Source of the DNA: Pictodentalium vernedei
Lineage: Eukaryota > Mollusca > Scaphopoda > Dentaliida > Dentaliidae
Direction of reading: 5' to 3'
Assembly (NCBI GenBank): GCA_031216915.1
Contig: CM062290.1
Location: forward strand, 166,551,453 to 166,615,452
DNA length: 64,000 nucleotides
Below, one piece after another: positions 31,670 through 43,059 of the stretch. Position 1 is the stretch's first letter. Each line of letters begins with the position of its first letter. Below the pieces are notes generated by a model. It did not search any database. It was not told where the DNA came from and was given only the letters and a program-made list of their open reading frames with translations. The translations under genes were made by a program, and so were the position numbers.

Positions 31670-31796
31670 TTATCTCGAAATCTAGAAATATTATCTCGAG
31701 ATCTTGAGATAGTTTCTCGAGTTCCTGAGATATTATCTCGAGATCTCGAGATATTATCTCAAGATCTTGAGATATTATCTCGAGATATTGAAATGA
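31670..31796. repeat. Array of self-complementary TATCTCGAGATCTTGAGATA motifs
   Basis: TATCTCGAGATCTTGAGATA and close variants are repeated five to six times head to tail with a spacing of about 20-22 bp. Each motif is nearly palindromic, so the whole 125-bp array can fold into a long hairpin or cruciform in many registers. No flanking transposon features are obvious. Confidence 0.85.
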
Positions 31797-32726
31797 AAAA
31801 ATTATTGAGGGTGGCCTAAATCAGCCACCATAGAAAAGATAGTGTCTAAATTATATATTATGATGCACAAACTGTTGATATAATGAACAGAAAAAAGTTA
31901 CAGAGCATCAAAACATGGTGAACGCATCGTTTTCTTATTTATAAATGGGTCAAAGAGAGAATTATAGTCAAACATTCAAACTGATTGGGGAAAATAAATT
32001 CCCAAACCAGCTTCTGTATTTCGATACTTCTCTACAAGAAATTCCTAAAGTTTGTGAAATGATGCCCCACATCGATGACACAACTTCGCTAATATTTCGA
32101 AACTTCAATTTTTATATGAAATTCCCATACCCTTAGTGTTAAATTTACTGACAACTTTAGAAAATTAAGGTACGCTAACTTCCCTGTATCTCTTGCAATA
32201 ACGTAAACTGTCAGCCATTTTTTGTGTAAGCTAAACAGTTAATAAAATAAACAACTTTGAAAACATAAAAGATTAATTCAGTTCTTCAAAAACGAACTCA
32301 CTTTCAATGTTACGACGTCACGTTGTCTTCTTACGTCACGCGCTTATTAAGCATGTTGCGGACGATGCTTCCATAATGGGCTTTGAGATCTTGATATGTG
32401 ACAAAACCTGTCATTTTAAGTTATCATTGAATGGATTGAATTCAGACGGCAGGGCAAGTTAGGAAGGTAAATGGGTGGCTGTGAATGAGAATTTGTAATT
32501 GTCAGCTTGCAGCCCTCCAGCGTATCTGTCGAATGTTAGGATAGATGATGTCATGGAAGAACGTGTGACCAGGTTCCGTTTTTACGCATTATTTTAAATA
32601 TTGTCTCATTGGTAGAACCCTACATTACTCCTTCAACGGAAGTGGGGATACTCTTTCAATGTTCACCACCGTCTTAATACTTCGATCTTAGTTTGGGTGA
32701 TCCCTTCGCCATCACGAAACCGATAT

Positions 32727-32778
<52 letters not shown>

Positions 32779-33080
32779 GCTTGGGATGTTCGTTTATTTA
32801 CAGGTGAAATGTGCCTAGGTGACTTTTTGGTGGAATTAGTTCTCTTAGTCCTTTCTAATAATGTGTCGCAAACATCATTTTCCATGTTTATTGGACGAAA
32901 CTACAAGAAGAGCTAAAAGCTGATGTAATCAGGACTACTCAGATCTTTATTGGCACATGATTAGTTCGAAGAACAACTAGAAGAAATTGTTATTGTATAT
33001 ATTCACGTCCATATTGAGGCAGAAGAGATAACCTGACACTTGAAGACTGGCGTAAGTATTTAGAGAGAATGGAAAAATCG
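31797..33080. other. No gene recognised; (TTTA)n microsatellite and possible first-exon donor
   Basis: A (TTTA)n run of about 12 units lies at 32727-32777. GGC/GTAAGTATTT at 33049-33058 is a strong splice-donor-like site about 80 bp upstream of the Mab-21-like coding frame. It could close an untranslated exon, but no exon was verified. Confidence 0.4.
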
Positions 33081-33137
33081 TAAAAAGGAAACTTCTTCAA
33101 ACAGCTTTCGGATCAGGAGATTGTAACGCTTCCGCCC

Positions 33138-35398
33138 ATGGGGGATTTTGCTCTCAACATGGTCCTAACTCTGGGTGTTGTAGAAAATTCCGTAAATGAA
33201 GCGAAGCGAGCAGAAAAAGAAGAACTGGCAAGTTCGTTTTATGGTCGAAAGTTTTGTGTCTACACGCAACTTCTCGGGGGCAGCAGTACAAACGTATTAT
33301 CTTTACCAGATATTATCCATATGAATGGGCTGCGGTCGTTTAAAAAAGGACATGATGAGGATGTGTTATATGTGATGCCTGGTATGTTTGTTGATGAATA
33401 TCATAGGCGTGCATTTGCAAGACCCGTTACCACATGCGGTCAGAGCGGTTATGTTCATTTACTTGTAAATCCTGGATGGTTCACCCAGAGACAGGTGGAT
33501 GCTTATAAAATGTATGATCTATCCAAGGACTTTTTAACGACTGCAGCGGTCAATACTGACTGTGAAGGATATATTTTGAAACAAAAGTTAATGTCAAAGT
33601 TACGGAATTGGCATAACTTTCGCTGTCAAGAAACGGAAATAAAATCGACTAGAATACATGGAGGCAAAAATGCCAGTGTTCAGTTTTCACATAACGGATC
33701 TGCTGTTACAGCGGAAATCTTCGAGTCTACTTATCATATACGTTGGTCGAAAGATTACGTCATCGCTCTTCCCCACCCTGCTTGGCCAATAGATGCAACG
33801 CCATGGCAAAACAGAAAACGCCACTTGCCGCCACAGAATGTGATAAAGTGTATTATTAAAAGCGACTGTCACATAGTTCCCAAAGCTCATCAGAATAGTA
33901 AAAAGCCGAGAGAGTTTATCATTTCGTTTGGTATAGCGTCCCGAAAAGTTGCACGTTCTATGAATATGTCACAACTTCGTTGTTACAAATTATTCAAATA
34001 CTTATTTTGTTTTCATATTAACAAAGTAAAACGAGGATTGTCAACTTTCCACTGTCAACAAACAATGTTTTGGTTATGCGAATCTCGTCAAGAAGGGCAC
34101 TGGAGAGAGGACTTAAAATGGGTTCTGGATAAAATGAATACTTTTCTTGAAATTCATGACATTCCTGATTATTTTGTTGAAAGTAAAAACACAATAGATC
34201 ATATAAGTAAATCATTGATTAACCCTTTACCTAACATGAAAAGCAGACGACACTTGCAAAAAAATTTCTTGAATAACTATTTTTTTTCATTTTTTGTCTC
34301 AAAAACATAGGTTATGACCCCTCATTGGAACGAGCTCGACGAGCTCGTTCCAATGAGGGGTCATAACCTATGTTTTTGAGACAAAAAATGAAAAAAAAAT
34401 GAAAATTAATAGGCGATTTTTGAGAATAGCGCTGGCCGGTTTTGGCCGTTACGTTGGGTAAAGGGTTAATGCCATCAGAAAAGACTTGAAAACTGTAATT
34501 GAAAATTGTTGGTTAATAATTTTACAGTTAACCGAGAAAAGGCGATTCATTTGGCTTTCTAAGGATGTATCTTTGAAAACGCTGATGTCTCCATGTTTGA
34601 CAGATGTTGACAAAGGATTTGCTGGTGTGTGTTGTGCTGAATTATGCCTCTGCTTTACTTGATAAAGGGCAAATAGCTATTCCAATGGAAATACTAGGAA
34701 TTAATTGTTGTCCAGATAACTATGTCGATTTAAGTATTCAACAGCTCCTGCACATAATCAGTCTAAATCTTTTTGATGACACACACATTTGCATGAATGG
34801 CTTTCTTGCTACATTTTATCATCAAAAGGCAATGCAAATGTTCAATTTAGGCAAATATGTGGAAAGCAATGCATACCTACACAAAAGCTTTGAATTATTC
34901 AATGATATTAATAACAATATCGGTTCACATATTTGGATCTTTGTGGAATACTACAACTTGTTATTGGCGACAGACAATTGCGATGTTATTGTACAACATT
35001 TTGCCACACATCTTTTGCCCACGTCTACCTCAAAGCGGCGTGTTATATGTGAAGGGGGTATATATTCTGCCGTCAATGGACATAATAGATTAACAACTCC
35101 TTTCCGTGTGCAAGAGTGTATGGGAGATTTCGAGATACCAACAACGGCATTTCTGTTTTTCCAAGCGATTCAGGCATTGTCAATTTTGCATGAACGTAGC
35201 AAAAACAATATATCAACGTTTAAAGATATGGCTTTAAAAATTCTCCTGCAGTTTGAACAATGGGCAGAGTATAAAATCTTCTCATACCTCGAGGAAACAG
35301 ACGAGCACGTATATGTCCTCCTCGCTTTTAGCTTTCAGAGTATTAGTTGTTTCAGTAAATCAGAAGCGTATTTGGAAATGGCCAAATGTATGGAGTAA
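33138..35398 (+). pseudogene. Mab-21 / cGAS-like receptor gene, split by a MITE and a frameshift
   Basis: The first frame (33138-34218, about 360 residues before the MITE) is a Mab-21-family nucleotidyltransferase. It shows GGSS at residues 47-50, a DED pair at 73-75, then SKDYVIALPHPAWPIDA (Asp206, third metal-ligand position), CHIVPKAHQNS, FIISFGIASRKVARSMN, RCYKLFKYL, LSTFHCQQTMFWLCE and LPQ-like IPDYFVESKN, all hallmarks of the family. cGAS-like receptors make cyclic dinucleotide signals on sensing nucleic acid and are expanded in bivalves; activity is not proven here. A 243-bp TTAA-flanked MITE (34223-34465) interrupts the frame. Removing it and one TTAA continues the frame as NAIRKDLKTVIENCW. 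A further one-base shift near 34605-34660 leads to the frame 34604-35398, a helical TPR-like C terminus seen in molluscan Mab-21 proteins. The start could lie further upstream (open back to 33082). Confidence 0.85.
34219..34469. mobile_element. TTAA-flanked MITE (family A, copy 1), inside the Mab-21-like gene
   Basis: TTAA at 34219-34222 and 34466-34469. The ends are CCCTTTACCTAAC and GTTGGGTAAAGGG, inverted to each other. The centre is a long palindrome: CCCCTCATTGGAACGAGCTC pairs with its complement after a CGAC loop. TTAA duplication and CCC termini fit a piggyBac-type non-autonomous element. Related copies are at 41557-41802 and 42087-42343. Confidence 0.88.
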
Positions 35399-35837
35399 GC
35401 TACACGGCTTATAAGTGTGACGTGATATTCAACGAAAACAGTATTTCAACAAAACTGAGAGAACCGCCGTTGAACAAAAAAGAAGATTCCATCACCCATA
35501 TAGAAGACTATTTAGAACTGAAAGTCAAAACAACAAAAGTTCCATGACGAATTTACGTGATATAGTTCCCAAGCTTCGAGAGGTCAGGGTAAATCCGTTT
35601 TTGCACTACTAAAGAGTCCAAATTAGCGTTAATTTTTCCGACCTTTTTTTCTTAAATGGGATTGCAATATTTAATATCCAGGTTATGTAATCTGCGTGAT
35701 ATTCCGAGAATTGTACAAAGTGAGAGGGGGAAAGAAACAGAGTGACTCAGTGTAAATTTTCGTGAACCATAATCCATTGCTTGCAAATGTATCGCGAAAA
35801 TGATCGATGATCAGGTGAAAGCAGTAATACTGATTTT

Positions 35838-36224
35838 TATTACACGCCTTTTCTAAGAAATCCCAATGTACAGCAACACTAAACGATGTGGAAAATGAAA
35901 ACCCGTTCCGCACACATCTTCTGAACAGGAATTGTTGACGGACTATAAAGAAGCGAAATTTCTCTGGAATTTTCTACAAATCGTGCACCGCAATTACAAC
36001 TTGAAGCACTAGCAATAGCTAAAAATGGTAACATAGGTTCCCATTGCAAATTTGGTTGGCGATGAAATGTGTTCTTTTTATTGATAGTTCGTCCCCTGAG
36101 TTCCAAGGTGTTCTACGTGCCTACTGGCACATAGAACAAATTGAAACTCAGGAGAGGAGTTGTCAAATGGTGTGCTGAATGTCCTCCTAATAATTGCTTT
36201 TGTAGATGTGAAGACGTGTAATAA
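35838..36224 (-). mobile_element. TIR MITE (TTATTACACGCCT termini), copy 1
   Basis: The left end TTATTACACGCCTTTTC at 35838 and the right end GACGTGTAATAAG at 36212-36224 are inverted. The body matches 52920-53308 in opposite orientation (shared AAAAAGAACACATTT, GCCAACCAAA, GTAATTGCGGTGCACGATTTG, AGAAATTTCGCTTCT phrases). A 68-bp palindrome is inserted at 36090-36157 in this copy, at a different position from that in copy 2. Confidence 0.8.
36090..36157. mobile_element. 68-bp palindromic element, copy 1
   Basis: Starts CGTCCCCTGAGTTCCAA and ends with the inverted form. It is flanked by an AGTT/AGTT duplication (36086-36089, 36158-36161). Same length and ends as the copies at 53042 and 63395. 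Confidence 0.85.
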
Positions 36225-36385
36225 GCACGACAGGCGTGTGAATGGGTTAATCGATATGACACTTGTGCCATCGCGGAAGGATAAAACTCGAGACCTGTGG
36301 CCTCTCGATTTATCCTTACGCGCTGGCACGCGTGTCATATCCATTAACCCATTCGCACGCGTGTGTCGTTCTGTGTATATGTCGG
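36225..36385. repeat. Long imperfect palindrome with GTCGTTCTGTGT terminus
   Basis: GACAGGCGTGTGAATGGGTT...ATGACACTTGTGCCATCGCGGAAGGATAAA in the left arm pairs with TTTATCCTTACGCGCTGGCACGCGTGTCAT...AACCCATTCGCACGCGTGTGTC in the right arm. A relative with the same ends lies at 52785-52920 and again touches the TTATTACACGCC MITE, so the two may be parts of one composite element. Confidence 0.75.
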
Positions 36386-36649
36386 CCACGATGTCGTTCC
36401 TCTACTTTTTTCTGAGTGAGAACGCCGTTCTCCCACAATTTCAGGACCTGGGATGCCTTGATCTTGACGAAAATCCAGCACACTGTGCACATGTAGTTAA
36501 CAAGACGCAGAAGTGCTCGCTATGTTCAACCTTGGTCATGTAGATGGAATATTAGTTTGTTTAGATTACAGTTAAAAAACTCAAGAGATCTAGGAAATGT
36601 ATTTCTGGATAAACAAAATATACAGGAAGTATATTTAAAACATGTGCAG

Positions 36650-36676
36650 ATCTTTCGGCCACAGGCCTTTATCAAT
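36650..36676 (-). ncRNA. Degenerate hammerhead-ribozyme-like core
   Basis: The minus strand reads TTGATAAAGGCCTGTGGCC followed by GAAA. The hammerhead core is CUGAUGA - stem II - GAAA. Here stem II (GGCC/GGCC with a 3-nt loop) and GAAA are intact, but the first strand has two changes. Penelope-like elements are known to carry hammerhead motifs, and a Penelope-type endonuclease fragment lies about 160 bp away on the same strand. Stems I and III are not clear, so catalytic activity is unlikely. Confidence 0.45.
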
Positions 36677-36834
36677 GCAGGACAACCAGAGGGTTAGATT
36701 ACATCTTCACAGTACAGAAACAATTCACAGAATAACAAGATGCCGTTAGTATAAAATGTGACGTCACATGTCAACGCGTTACTCTCACACCACGCTTATA
36801 GCAATTGATTCCCACTCCATCTCTCGTCCCCTAC

Positions 36835-37113
36835 TTACGTATCCATAAATCCTCTCTCACCAGTCTTTCTTGCTTGCCTCCCCTTACAATTTCTAACACC
36901 GAAACTTTTTTTGTCATGCACTCCATGGTGACGGTTCTGATTAAAATGATCAAAAACAGGTTTCTGTAGGTGCAGACTCACGTCTCTCCTATGCTCATCA
37001 CACAATCTTTCAAACGGTTTTCACTCTCCCCTACATACACTGCAGACCCACACTCCTTACATGAAATGCAATATATGACATTAAAAGTGTTACTATATTC
37101 ACCATATTGAATG
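36835..37113 (-). pseudogene. Penelope-like element GIY-YIG endonuclease fragment
   Basis: On the minus strand from 37113: NTFNVIYCISCKECGSAVYVG (Cys-x2-Cys before the YVG of GIY-YIG), ESENRLKD. After a one-base shift come DEHRRDVSLHLQKPVFDHFN and a C-terminal basic part ending at a TAA (36835-36837). The order CxxC, YVG, LR..., HR.., KPV..HFN is the C-terminal endonuclease of Penelope-like retroelements. The 5' part of the domain is cut off by the hAT element at 37114, whose other side (40950 onwards) presumably carries the remainder in degraded form. Confidence 0.85.
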
Positions 37114-37243
37114 TAGTGTTCAACCGATGATCGGAACCGGCCACCACAATCGGCCGATTGTGGGTAATCGGATGACAACGGCGATGGTTCCTGGAACAAT
37201 GATTCAACCGATTGTTGCCAAGCATTTTGTGATGATTCATTAA

Positions 37244-40200
37244 GGGGACGTCCAACCTAACTTTGGTCAAATTTCATGTAATTTTCTTTCAAGTCTAAAA
37301 AAGGCCCAAAATGAATAACCCCAATAAATTATATACCAAAATGTTTGGAATGAAACATAGAACATGTGGAAACTGAAATTTGCCATGGAACTGCTGCCAT
37401 GTGTAAATAGCACCACCTGAAAGTCTGCTATGGCATAAGTAAGAGAACAAAATTTTTACAATAAAATACCTCAAAATAAAATAACAGCTGTATTCTATAA
37501 ACATTTAAGTACATACTCGAAGAAATCTTTTCCTAATTCATGAAAGTAATGAAGATTGAGACCAAATGTTATAAGTGGAGTGCTCACTGATTGAAGGCAG
37601 ACATTTTCTTTTGTTTATGTTTTGATTTGGGGAGTTCAACAAAGGTCAACTTGAAGGAGTCCAGCAGAAGAAGTATGGAAGGACAAAAGAGTGTCTCCCA
37701 ATATCAAGATGTATGTGTTACTGTAATGGTTTGGAAAGAAAATATGATATTCTCCTATGTAGAATGCACTGCAAAGTCATACATTGTAGTTGAATAAATA
37801 TATTTACAAACCCCTTGCACTGTAACCCCTTTTATCCCATGCATCAATTTGATAGTGATTAAATTGTTAAATTTGTCTAGTTTATCAATAAGTATAGCTT
37901 TGTTTAACTCTTGGACACCAATACTCATGATATCTGTTGGAGAAGAAATAAGGGTAACTGTAACCTGTCACTGCAATAAACCATCTAATGTACTTAAAAG
38001 TACATTGTTATTCAAAACACATCAAATCAACCTTACATAACCATTATTGCACATACTTTCCCCAAGGAGGCTTATTGACATATTGAGATCAGAAGGGCAC
38101 ATCCAGAGGGTCTCACATATTTTTTTCAAGAACGCAGTACACAAAGCAATTCCCAAAAGATGACAAGTGAGCTCCATTTGTTTGGGGGGGGGGGGGGGGG
38201 GGGGGCTCTCTTCCTTGTATGACTCTACCTCCGGCACTCAAGGCATATGCCTTTTTTCTCAAAGTTTAACTCTTTTTTCTTTTTGAAGATCCTGGCCACA
38301 CATGTTCCAAACACTATCAGACAGGTAAACCTCCAAATAAGTGTACCTGCAAAAATCATGTTACACTGCAAAACATTCTTTTTAGAGTTTTAGTTCTGGA
38401 CCTTTCATGCTTCCAACTATAACACTTAATTTATCGATTAATGGGTGAATAGAAAAGTCCTGCCATAATCAACATTTTGAGTTCCATAAGCCTTCAAAAC
38501 AGCTCCGATAAAAGTGTCAAACATCAGATTGGTGGCTTTATACAGAATATTCATTAGGTTGTTGCTTGATAAGTAATACTAATAGGAACAAAATCTTCAC
38601 AAGAAAATTCTGTAGCAATACAATTGAGGGTATTAGCAGGCACTTTGCAACAAATTGTAACAAATCAACTAGTTATAAACAAAATTTTTCAACTCAAAAG
38701 AGTGAAAAAGTACCACGACTCTGAAAAAATGTGGGAAGAAACACATGCTACAGCAGCTACACAGGCATTGTTTCCCCATGATGCTCGATCACAAAACCAA
38801 ATATCCTTCAAATTGGAGTAGCAATGGTTGAGATACAATGGAGAATGTTGGTACATGTAATGATGAATGGGTAACACTAAGATTAAGAGGACAGGGGTCA
38901 CCACTGCACGGCCCTAGATGCACCTTTGATTTTCCAACTTCCCGGTCTGGGGCATAATAATCGCAACACACCCACCTTATCAGTTCATAATTTCAGTAAA
39001 ATAAAAGAAATTATCAATTTGAATTAAATAATAGATGATGGAAAATATTTGGCTTCCTTCGCCTTCTCGTACTATTTAATTACCACAAACAATATCAGTT
39101 TGAAGCCGACAAACGAAACTGAACGCATGTGGTTTGGTTAAAAAGTAACTCGGCATGAATAATGAAGAAATTGCGAATATTTCATTTATTTAAAAGCCAA
39201 TTGCAGCTAATATTGACCGTGCATTCGATAATTAGTTTCGGTTTTGACCACACGGCCACGCTGACACTCCGTGACAGCGGTTATGTTTATTGTGATATGC
39301 AAATTGGGGGATGGTTTCCGGTGAAGGAGATTTGTCACATTTGTCAGTGTAAAACGATCATAAAAGACACTGATCGACGCTTGTATTACTATGGTTGATT
39401 GCAAGAAAAAACTAAATTCTGAGCATCGTCCAAGCGCACCTTATTTAAAAGCACGAATGCATCATTTTCAACCCATCTTCAATCGGTCCTTTGCAGACAT
39501 CAAACATACCCGCCTTCAAATTCCATGGTTACTAGGAAGTAAATAACTTCGCAGCGACAGGGGGAAATTAACACGCTCAATATAGTTCCAGGTCACTTGG
39601 AATATACTTCGTGAAAAAGTGATTTCTGAAGCATTCTGCTTACTTTGTTATGAATATTGCCTTATTTTGTGTGTATCGTCCCGATTTTATACACTCGGTT
39701 ATTTTTTTTAAAAGTGGTTCATGTTGTCTTTCTAGTGCGCAATAATTCAGATTTTTTGTCAACAAAAAAGTTCAGACGGCCTGTAAACGCGAGAGGGAAT
39801 TTCGAACCATATTTTGCAGTTATGACATTAACAGCTCAAGTACTTGCTGTCACCTGTTTGCAAATCCGCTCATACATTGTCTCGAACAAATAAAGGGCGT
39901 GATCACGTCCTTGCATTCTTACGATTGCCCAAATTGAGTATTTCTGCAAGAACCACATCGTAATCACATGACCGGAAAAACATCGTTGAAACATGGCCAC
40001 ATCCGGAACATCAAAAATTTGTGTTGATGTTATTACATTCAAACGTCAAAACCCACCAGAGTGTGTGTCAAAAAAATGCTTTCTCCGAGTCTGAAGTATG
40101 TTATCATTATATTGAGGAGAAGGCTTTCGAATTACCGATTATTTTGTGGTTTTACCGGTTCGTTACTTATGCCATTTGCAAATTAATCTTCTTCAAAATC

Positions 40201-40361
40201 ATAAAATTCACTTTTTTTCCTGAAAAAAAATATATGTACCTTTTCTCTGCACTTTACTCATTATTTTGATATATAATTTGCCTTTCCTTACTTCTCTTAT
40301 CTGTTTTTGAGGCATAGGGAAAAATGTCAACAAATTGACCAAAGTTAGGTTGGACGACCCC
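37244..40361. mobile_element. TTAA-flanked element of 3.1 kb nested in the hAT element
   Basis: The left end GGGGACGTCCAACCTAACTT, then TGGTCAA, is repeated inverted at the right end (TTGACCAAAGTTAGGTTGG, ACGACCCC; one mismatch), about 27 bp. TTAA flanks both sides (37240-37243, 40362-40365). TTAA suggests piggyBac-like; a TA duplication with AGGGG ends (Tc1/mariner-like) is possible. Interior frames are short; one of 78 codons at 39162-39398 (with CHICQC) is unrecognised. A run of about 20 G lies at 38184-38203. Confidence 0.8.
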
Positions 40362-40594
40362 TTAACTGCATTTTATTATCTTCTGCAATTGTACAATTGT
40401 TGATGAAAAATGATGTCAATGATACCATTCAATAAAGTTGAAAAACCACCACAAAGTGTATTCTTAATCTCTCTAGACGCCCCTTTTATGAGATATACAA
40501 GTCAAACGACATGTAAAGCTTACAACTGAGCGTACTTACGGCAATCGCCAGTTCATACCGGAAAAGTGAAGGTTGCATTTCATTGACTCATTTC

Positions 40595-40692
40595 GCCGTA
40601 AAAATTACCAGTTGCGCGCACTTGGGCGGTAAACGTGGCTCTAAAAGCCACGTTTACTACCCAAGTGGTGTGCGTGACTGGTAATTTTATTG
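40595..40692. repeat. Foldback sequence of about 95 bp
   Basis: AAAATTACCAGT...GCGCACTTGGGCGGTAAACG, then TGGCT, CTAAA, AGCCACGTTTACTACCCAAG...ACTGGTAATTTT: two arms of about 45 bp around a 4-5 bp loop. It lies inside the hAT element, just outside the nested TTAA element. Confidence 0.75.
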
Positions 40693-40949
40693 GACCTGAG
40701 TCTACGAAGTTTAACACTATGAAATATATTCAATTTAATGTAGTTCTTTCTAGTCTCGACTTATCTAGTAGTGAAGGGACTGTAGTCTGTAAACACTGTA
40801 AAATATGTTCAAACTAATGCAGTTGTTTGCGAGCCTCGACTTGTCTAGAAGTACATGGTATGACAATCGGAATCAGCCGATTGTGAGCTCAAATAACCAG
40901 TAATCGGTCAGCGGCCATTTTTGGCAATCGGTTGAACACTAATTGAATG

Positions 40950-41556
40950 TATGTAAAAACCGGATTCTGTGGCAAACTGCTCATAGTGATATCGTCTGTG
41001 GCCAATTTGCGAATCTGTTGTTCCTAATTACGTTCATTAGGATGTCGAATTTCCAAGCACTTTCAAGAGCCTGGACTTTCAATTTCGAAATTTAAGCACT
41101 TCCTGAGACTTCGACGACTAGTACGAAGCTTGAGGTGGAGGGGGGGGGGGGGGGCAGAAACACCTCAGTCCGCCGACAGTGATGCTTTCCGAAATTAAGA
41201 AGAAGGGTGACGGCCCTCGACGGACACCGCTGAGCGCTGAGCGTCCATTCAAAACGTACGTGCAGCTCGTAGCGATGGCCATTGCGGAATGCGTATTTCA
41301 GAGAGAATGCACCCCTCTCGAAGTAGTATAAGGGATCCCGAGGTGTACTTCCGAGAAAATGTTTAATATTTTGTTCTCACAACTGTTCAAAAGAAGTGGC
41401 CATTGTTATCTGTGCGGGGCCGTGAGCTATAAACAGCTGAAATGGGTTAAGTACAGATAGGAAGAGACTGAGTTCTCGCTGTGTTGAATGTTCGTGAAAA
41501 TAAAGCCATCTCGGGTCTTGAAATTGTAGGGGTACGGCATTCCGCCTCAGACAAAT
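40950..41556. other. No gene recognised; G tract and degraded flank
   Basis: The sequence following the hAT duplication may be the continuation of the Penelope-like element, but I cannot read protein from it. A run of about 14 G lies at 41141-41154. Its neighbourhood (41180-41350, GATGCTTTCCGAAATTAAGAAG, AAAGAAGTGG(C/G)CATT) recurs at 50244-50400, so a repeat family of about 250 bp is shared. Confidence 0.45.
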
Positions 41557-41802
41557 TTAACCCTTTACCACGGAGCGGCTAAAACAGGTCAGCGCTATTC
41601 ACAAAAGTCGCCAATTAATTTTCATTATTTTTTCATCTTTTTGTCTCAAAAACATAAGTTATGACCCCTCTTTGGAACGAGTTCGTCCGCTCGTTCCAAA
41701 GAGAGGTCATAACCTTTGTTTTTGAGACAAACAATTAAAAAAGGCCATTCAAGAAGTTTGTTTGCAAGTGTCGTCTGCTTTTCATGTTAGGTAAAGGGTT
41801 AA
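41557..41802. mobile_element. TTAA-flanked MITE (family A, copy 2)
   Basis: TTAA/CCCTTTACC at the left and GGTAAAGGG/TTAA at the right. The central palindrome has TTGGAACGAG arms, and AGTTATGACCCCTC / GAGGTCATAACC inverted. Orientation is opposite to copy 1, judged by the ACATGAAAAGCAGACGAC phrase. Confidence 0.88.
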
Positions 41803-42086
41803 AGTAGGAGCTCGGCGTTCTTCCGCGTTCCTCCGGGAGAGCACTACTGCCTTGCAGAATTAAACCATTATTATCAACGAGAGAAATTAGGTATGCACTG
41901 CATCGACGCGTACCACTTTTTACATCGTTATGTTTTCACAGAGCGCCAGACACCAATATAAGTGCGGGTATATCCTCGTTCAATTCGGAAATCTTTTGGG
42001 AAAATGTATGGACTGACTGACTGACAGACTGGAAATTATATCCACCATTTCAACTTTTTGAAAAATCTCTCAAGAAATCTCAGGTC

Positions 42087-42343
42087 TTAACCCTTTACCT
42101 AACATGAAAAGTAGACGACACTTGCAAACAAAATTCTTGAATAACTAATTTTTTCCAATTTTTGTCTCAAAAACATAGGTTATAACCTCTCATTGGAACG
42201 AGCTCGACGATCTCGTTCCAACGATGGGTCGTAATCTATGTTTTTCAGACAAAAAAAAAATGAAAAAATAATGAAAATTAATTGGCAGTTTTTTTGAGAA
42301 TAGCGCTGGCCGGTTTTGGCCGTTACGTTGGGTAAAGGGTTAA
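42087..42343. mobile_element. TTAA-flanked MITE (family A, copy 3)
   Basis: Closest to copy 1: CCCTTTACCTAACATGAAAAG at the left, TTGGCCGTTACGTTGGGTAAAGGG at the right, with TTAA on both sides. Only about 285 bp separate it from copy 2. Confidence 0.88.
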
Positions 42344-42990
42344 TTGATTGACGGGTATATTTTTTTAATTTTTTTTTTGTGATCTGAAATTGTTTATCAA
42401 AATTTCTTTTATTACAAATTATTGAAGAGTGCCCATAATTTGTGATAAAACACATATTTATAAACAAACTGGAATTTGCGTTTGAATGAATATGAAAAAT
42501 GAGCAAGGAAAATGTTGGCTTATCCCCTTGTTCCCCCATTTTTTTAAAGCTCTGATAGTGGCTTCCAGCACTCACCCAGTTAAGCAGTATTCTGACAATC
42601 CTTCAACTTGATCGGTAAAATGTTTGGAGTGTATGTTGAGGGGGTGGGGGCGTCGTCCCATCGGTACTCCATGTGTCTCCACCGCATTTTAAGGAGATCA
42701 ATCTTTGACCCACTTTCATATTTGTCGAGGACGGTCTGGGTCATGCGCAGGTTGCACTTGGTGAAGGAACAAGAAAGACTTCAGAAACATTGCTATCACA
42801 GACAATAATAAGCCCACACAAAGTAGATCTTCTGTTTGTAGGGCCAGGTTTTGTAAAATTGCATGCGGGCGAGCAGTTTTTTATTTTATTTTTTATGTTT
42901 GTAATTATTTGCCATCTAAAGTTCATATTCTTGGTTTGATTTGTGTTTTGGCCTCATAATCTACAGAATAGCAAGGGTGGTGGTGCATTT

Positions 42991-43058
42991 CGTCCCTTGA
43001 GTCCAATAAGGCTTTGCAATGCTAAAGCATTGCAAAGCCTTGTCGCACTCAAGTGACA
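42991..43058. mobile_element. 68-bp palindromic element, variant copy
   Basis: Starts CGTCCCTTGAGTCCAATAAG and ends inverted (CTCAAGTGACA), again 68 bp. The ends match the 68-bp family, while the centre (GCTTTGCAATGC/GCATTGCAAAGC) is different. The left flank is ATTT and the right flank AATT, so the duplication is imperfect. Confidence 0.65.
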
Positions 43059-43059
43059 A

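Larger units (their letters stand above)
37114..40941. mobile_element. hAT-type element, 3.8 kb, inserted in the Penelope fragment
   Basis: The ends are TAGTGTTCAACCGAT and ATCGGTTGAACACTA, perfect 15-bp inverted repeats with the TAGNG start typical of hAT. The 8-bp duplication ATTGAATG flanks it (37106-37113, 40942-40949). Subterminal sequence is rich in CCGAT/ATCGG. No transposase is recognisable; most of the interior is a second element. Confidence 0.9.

Noticed and set aside
34219..42343. TTAACCCT motifs as interstitial telomeric repeats
   Set aside because: They occur singly at the ends of MITEs (CCCTTTACC), not as tandem TTAGGG-type arrays.
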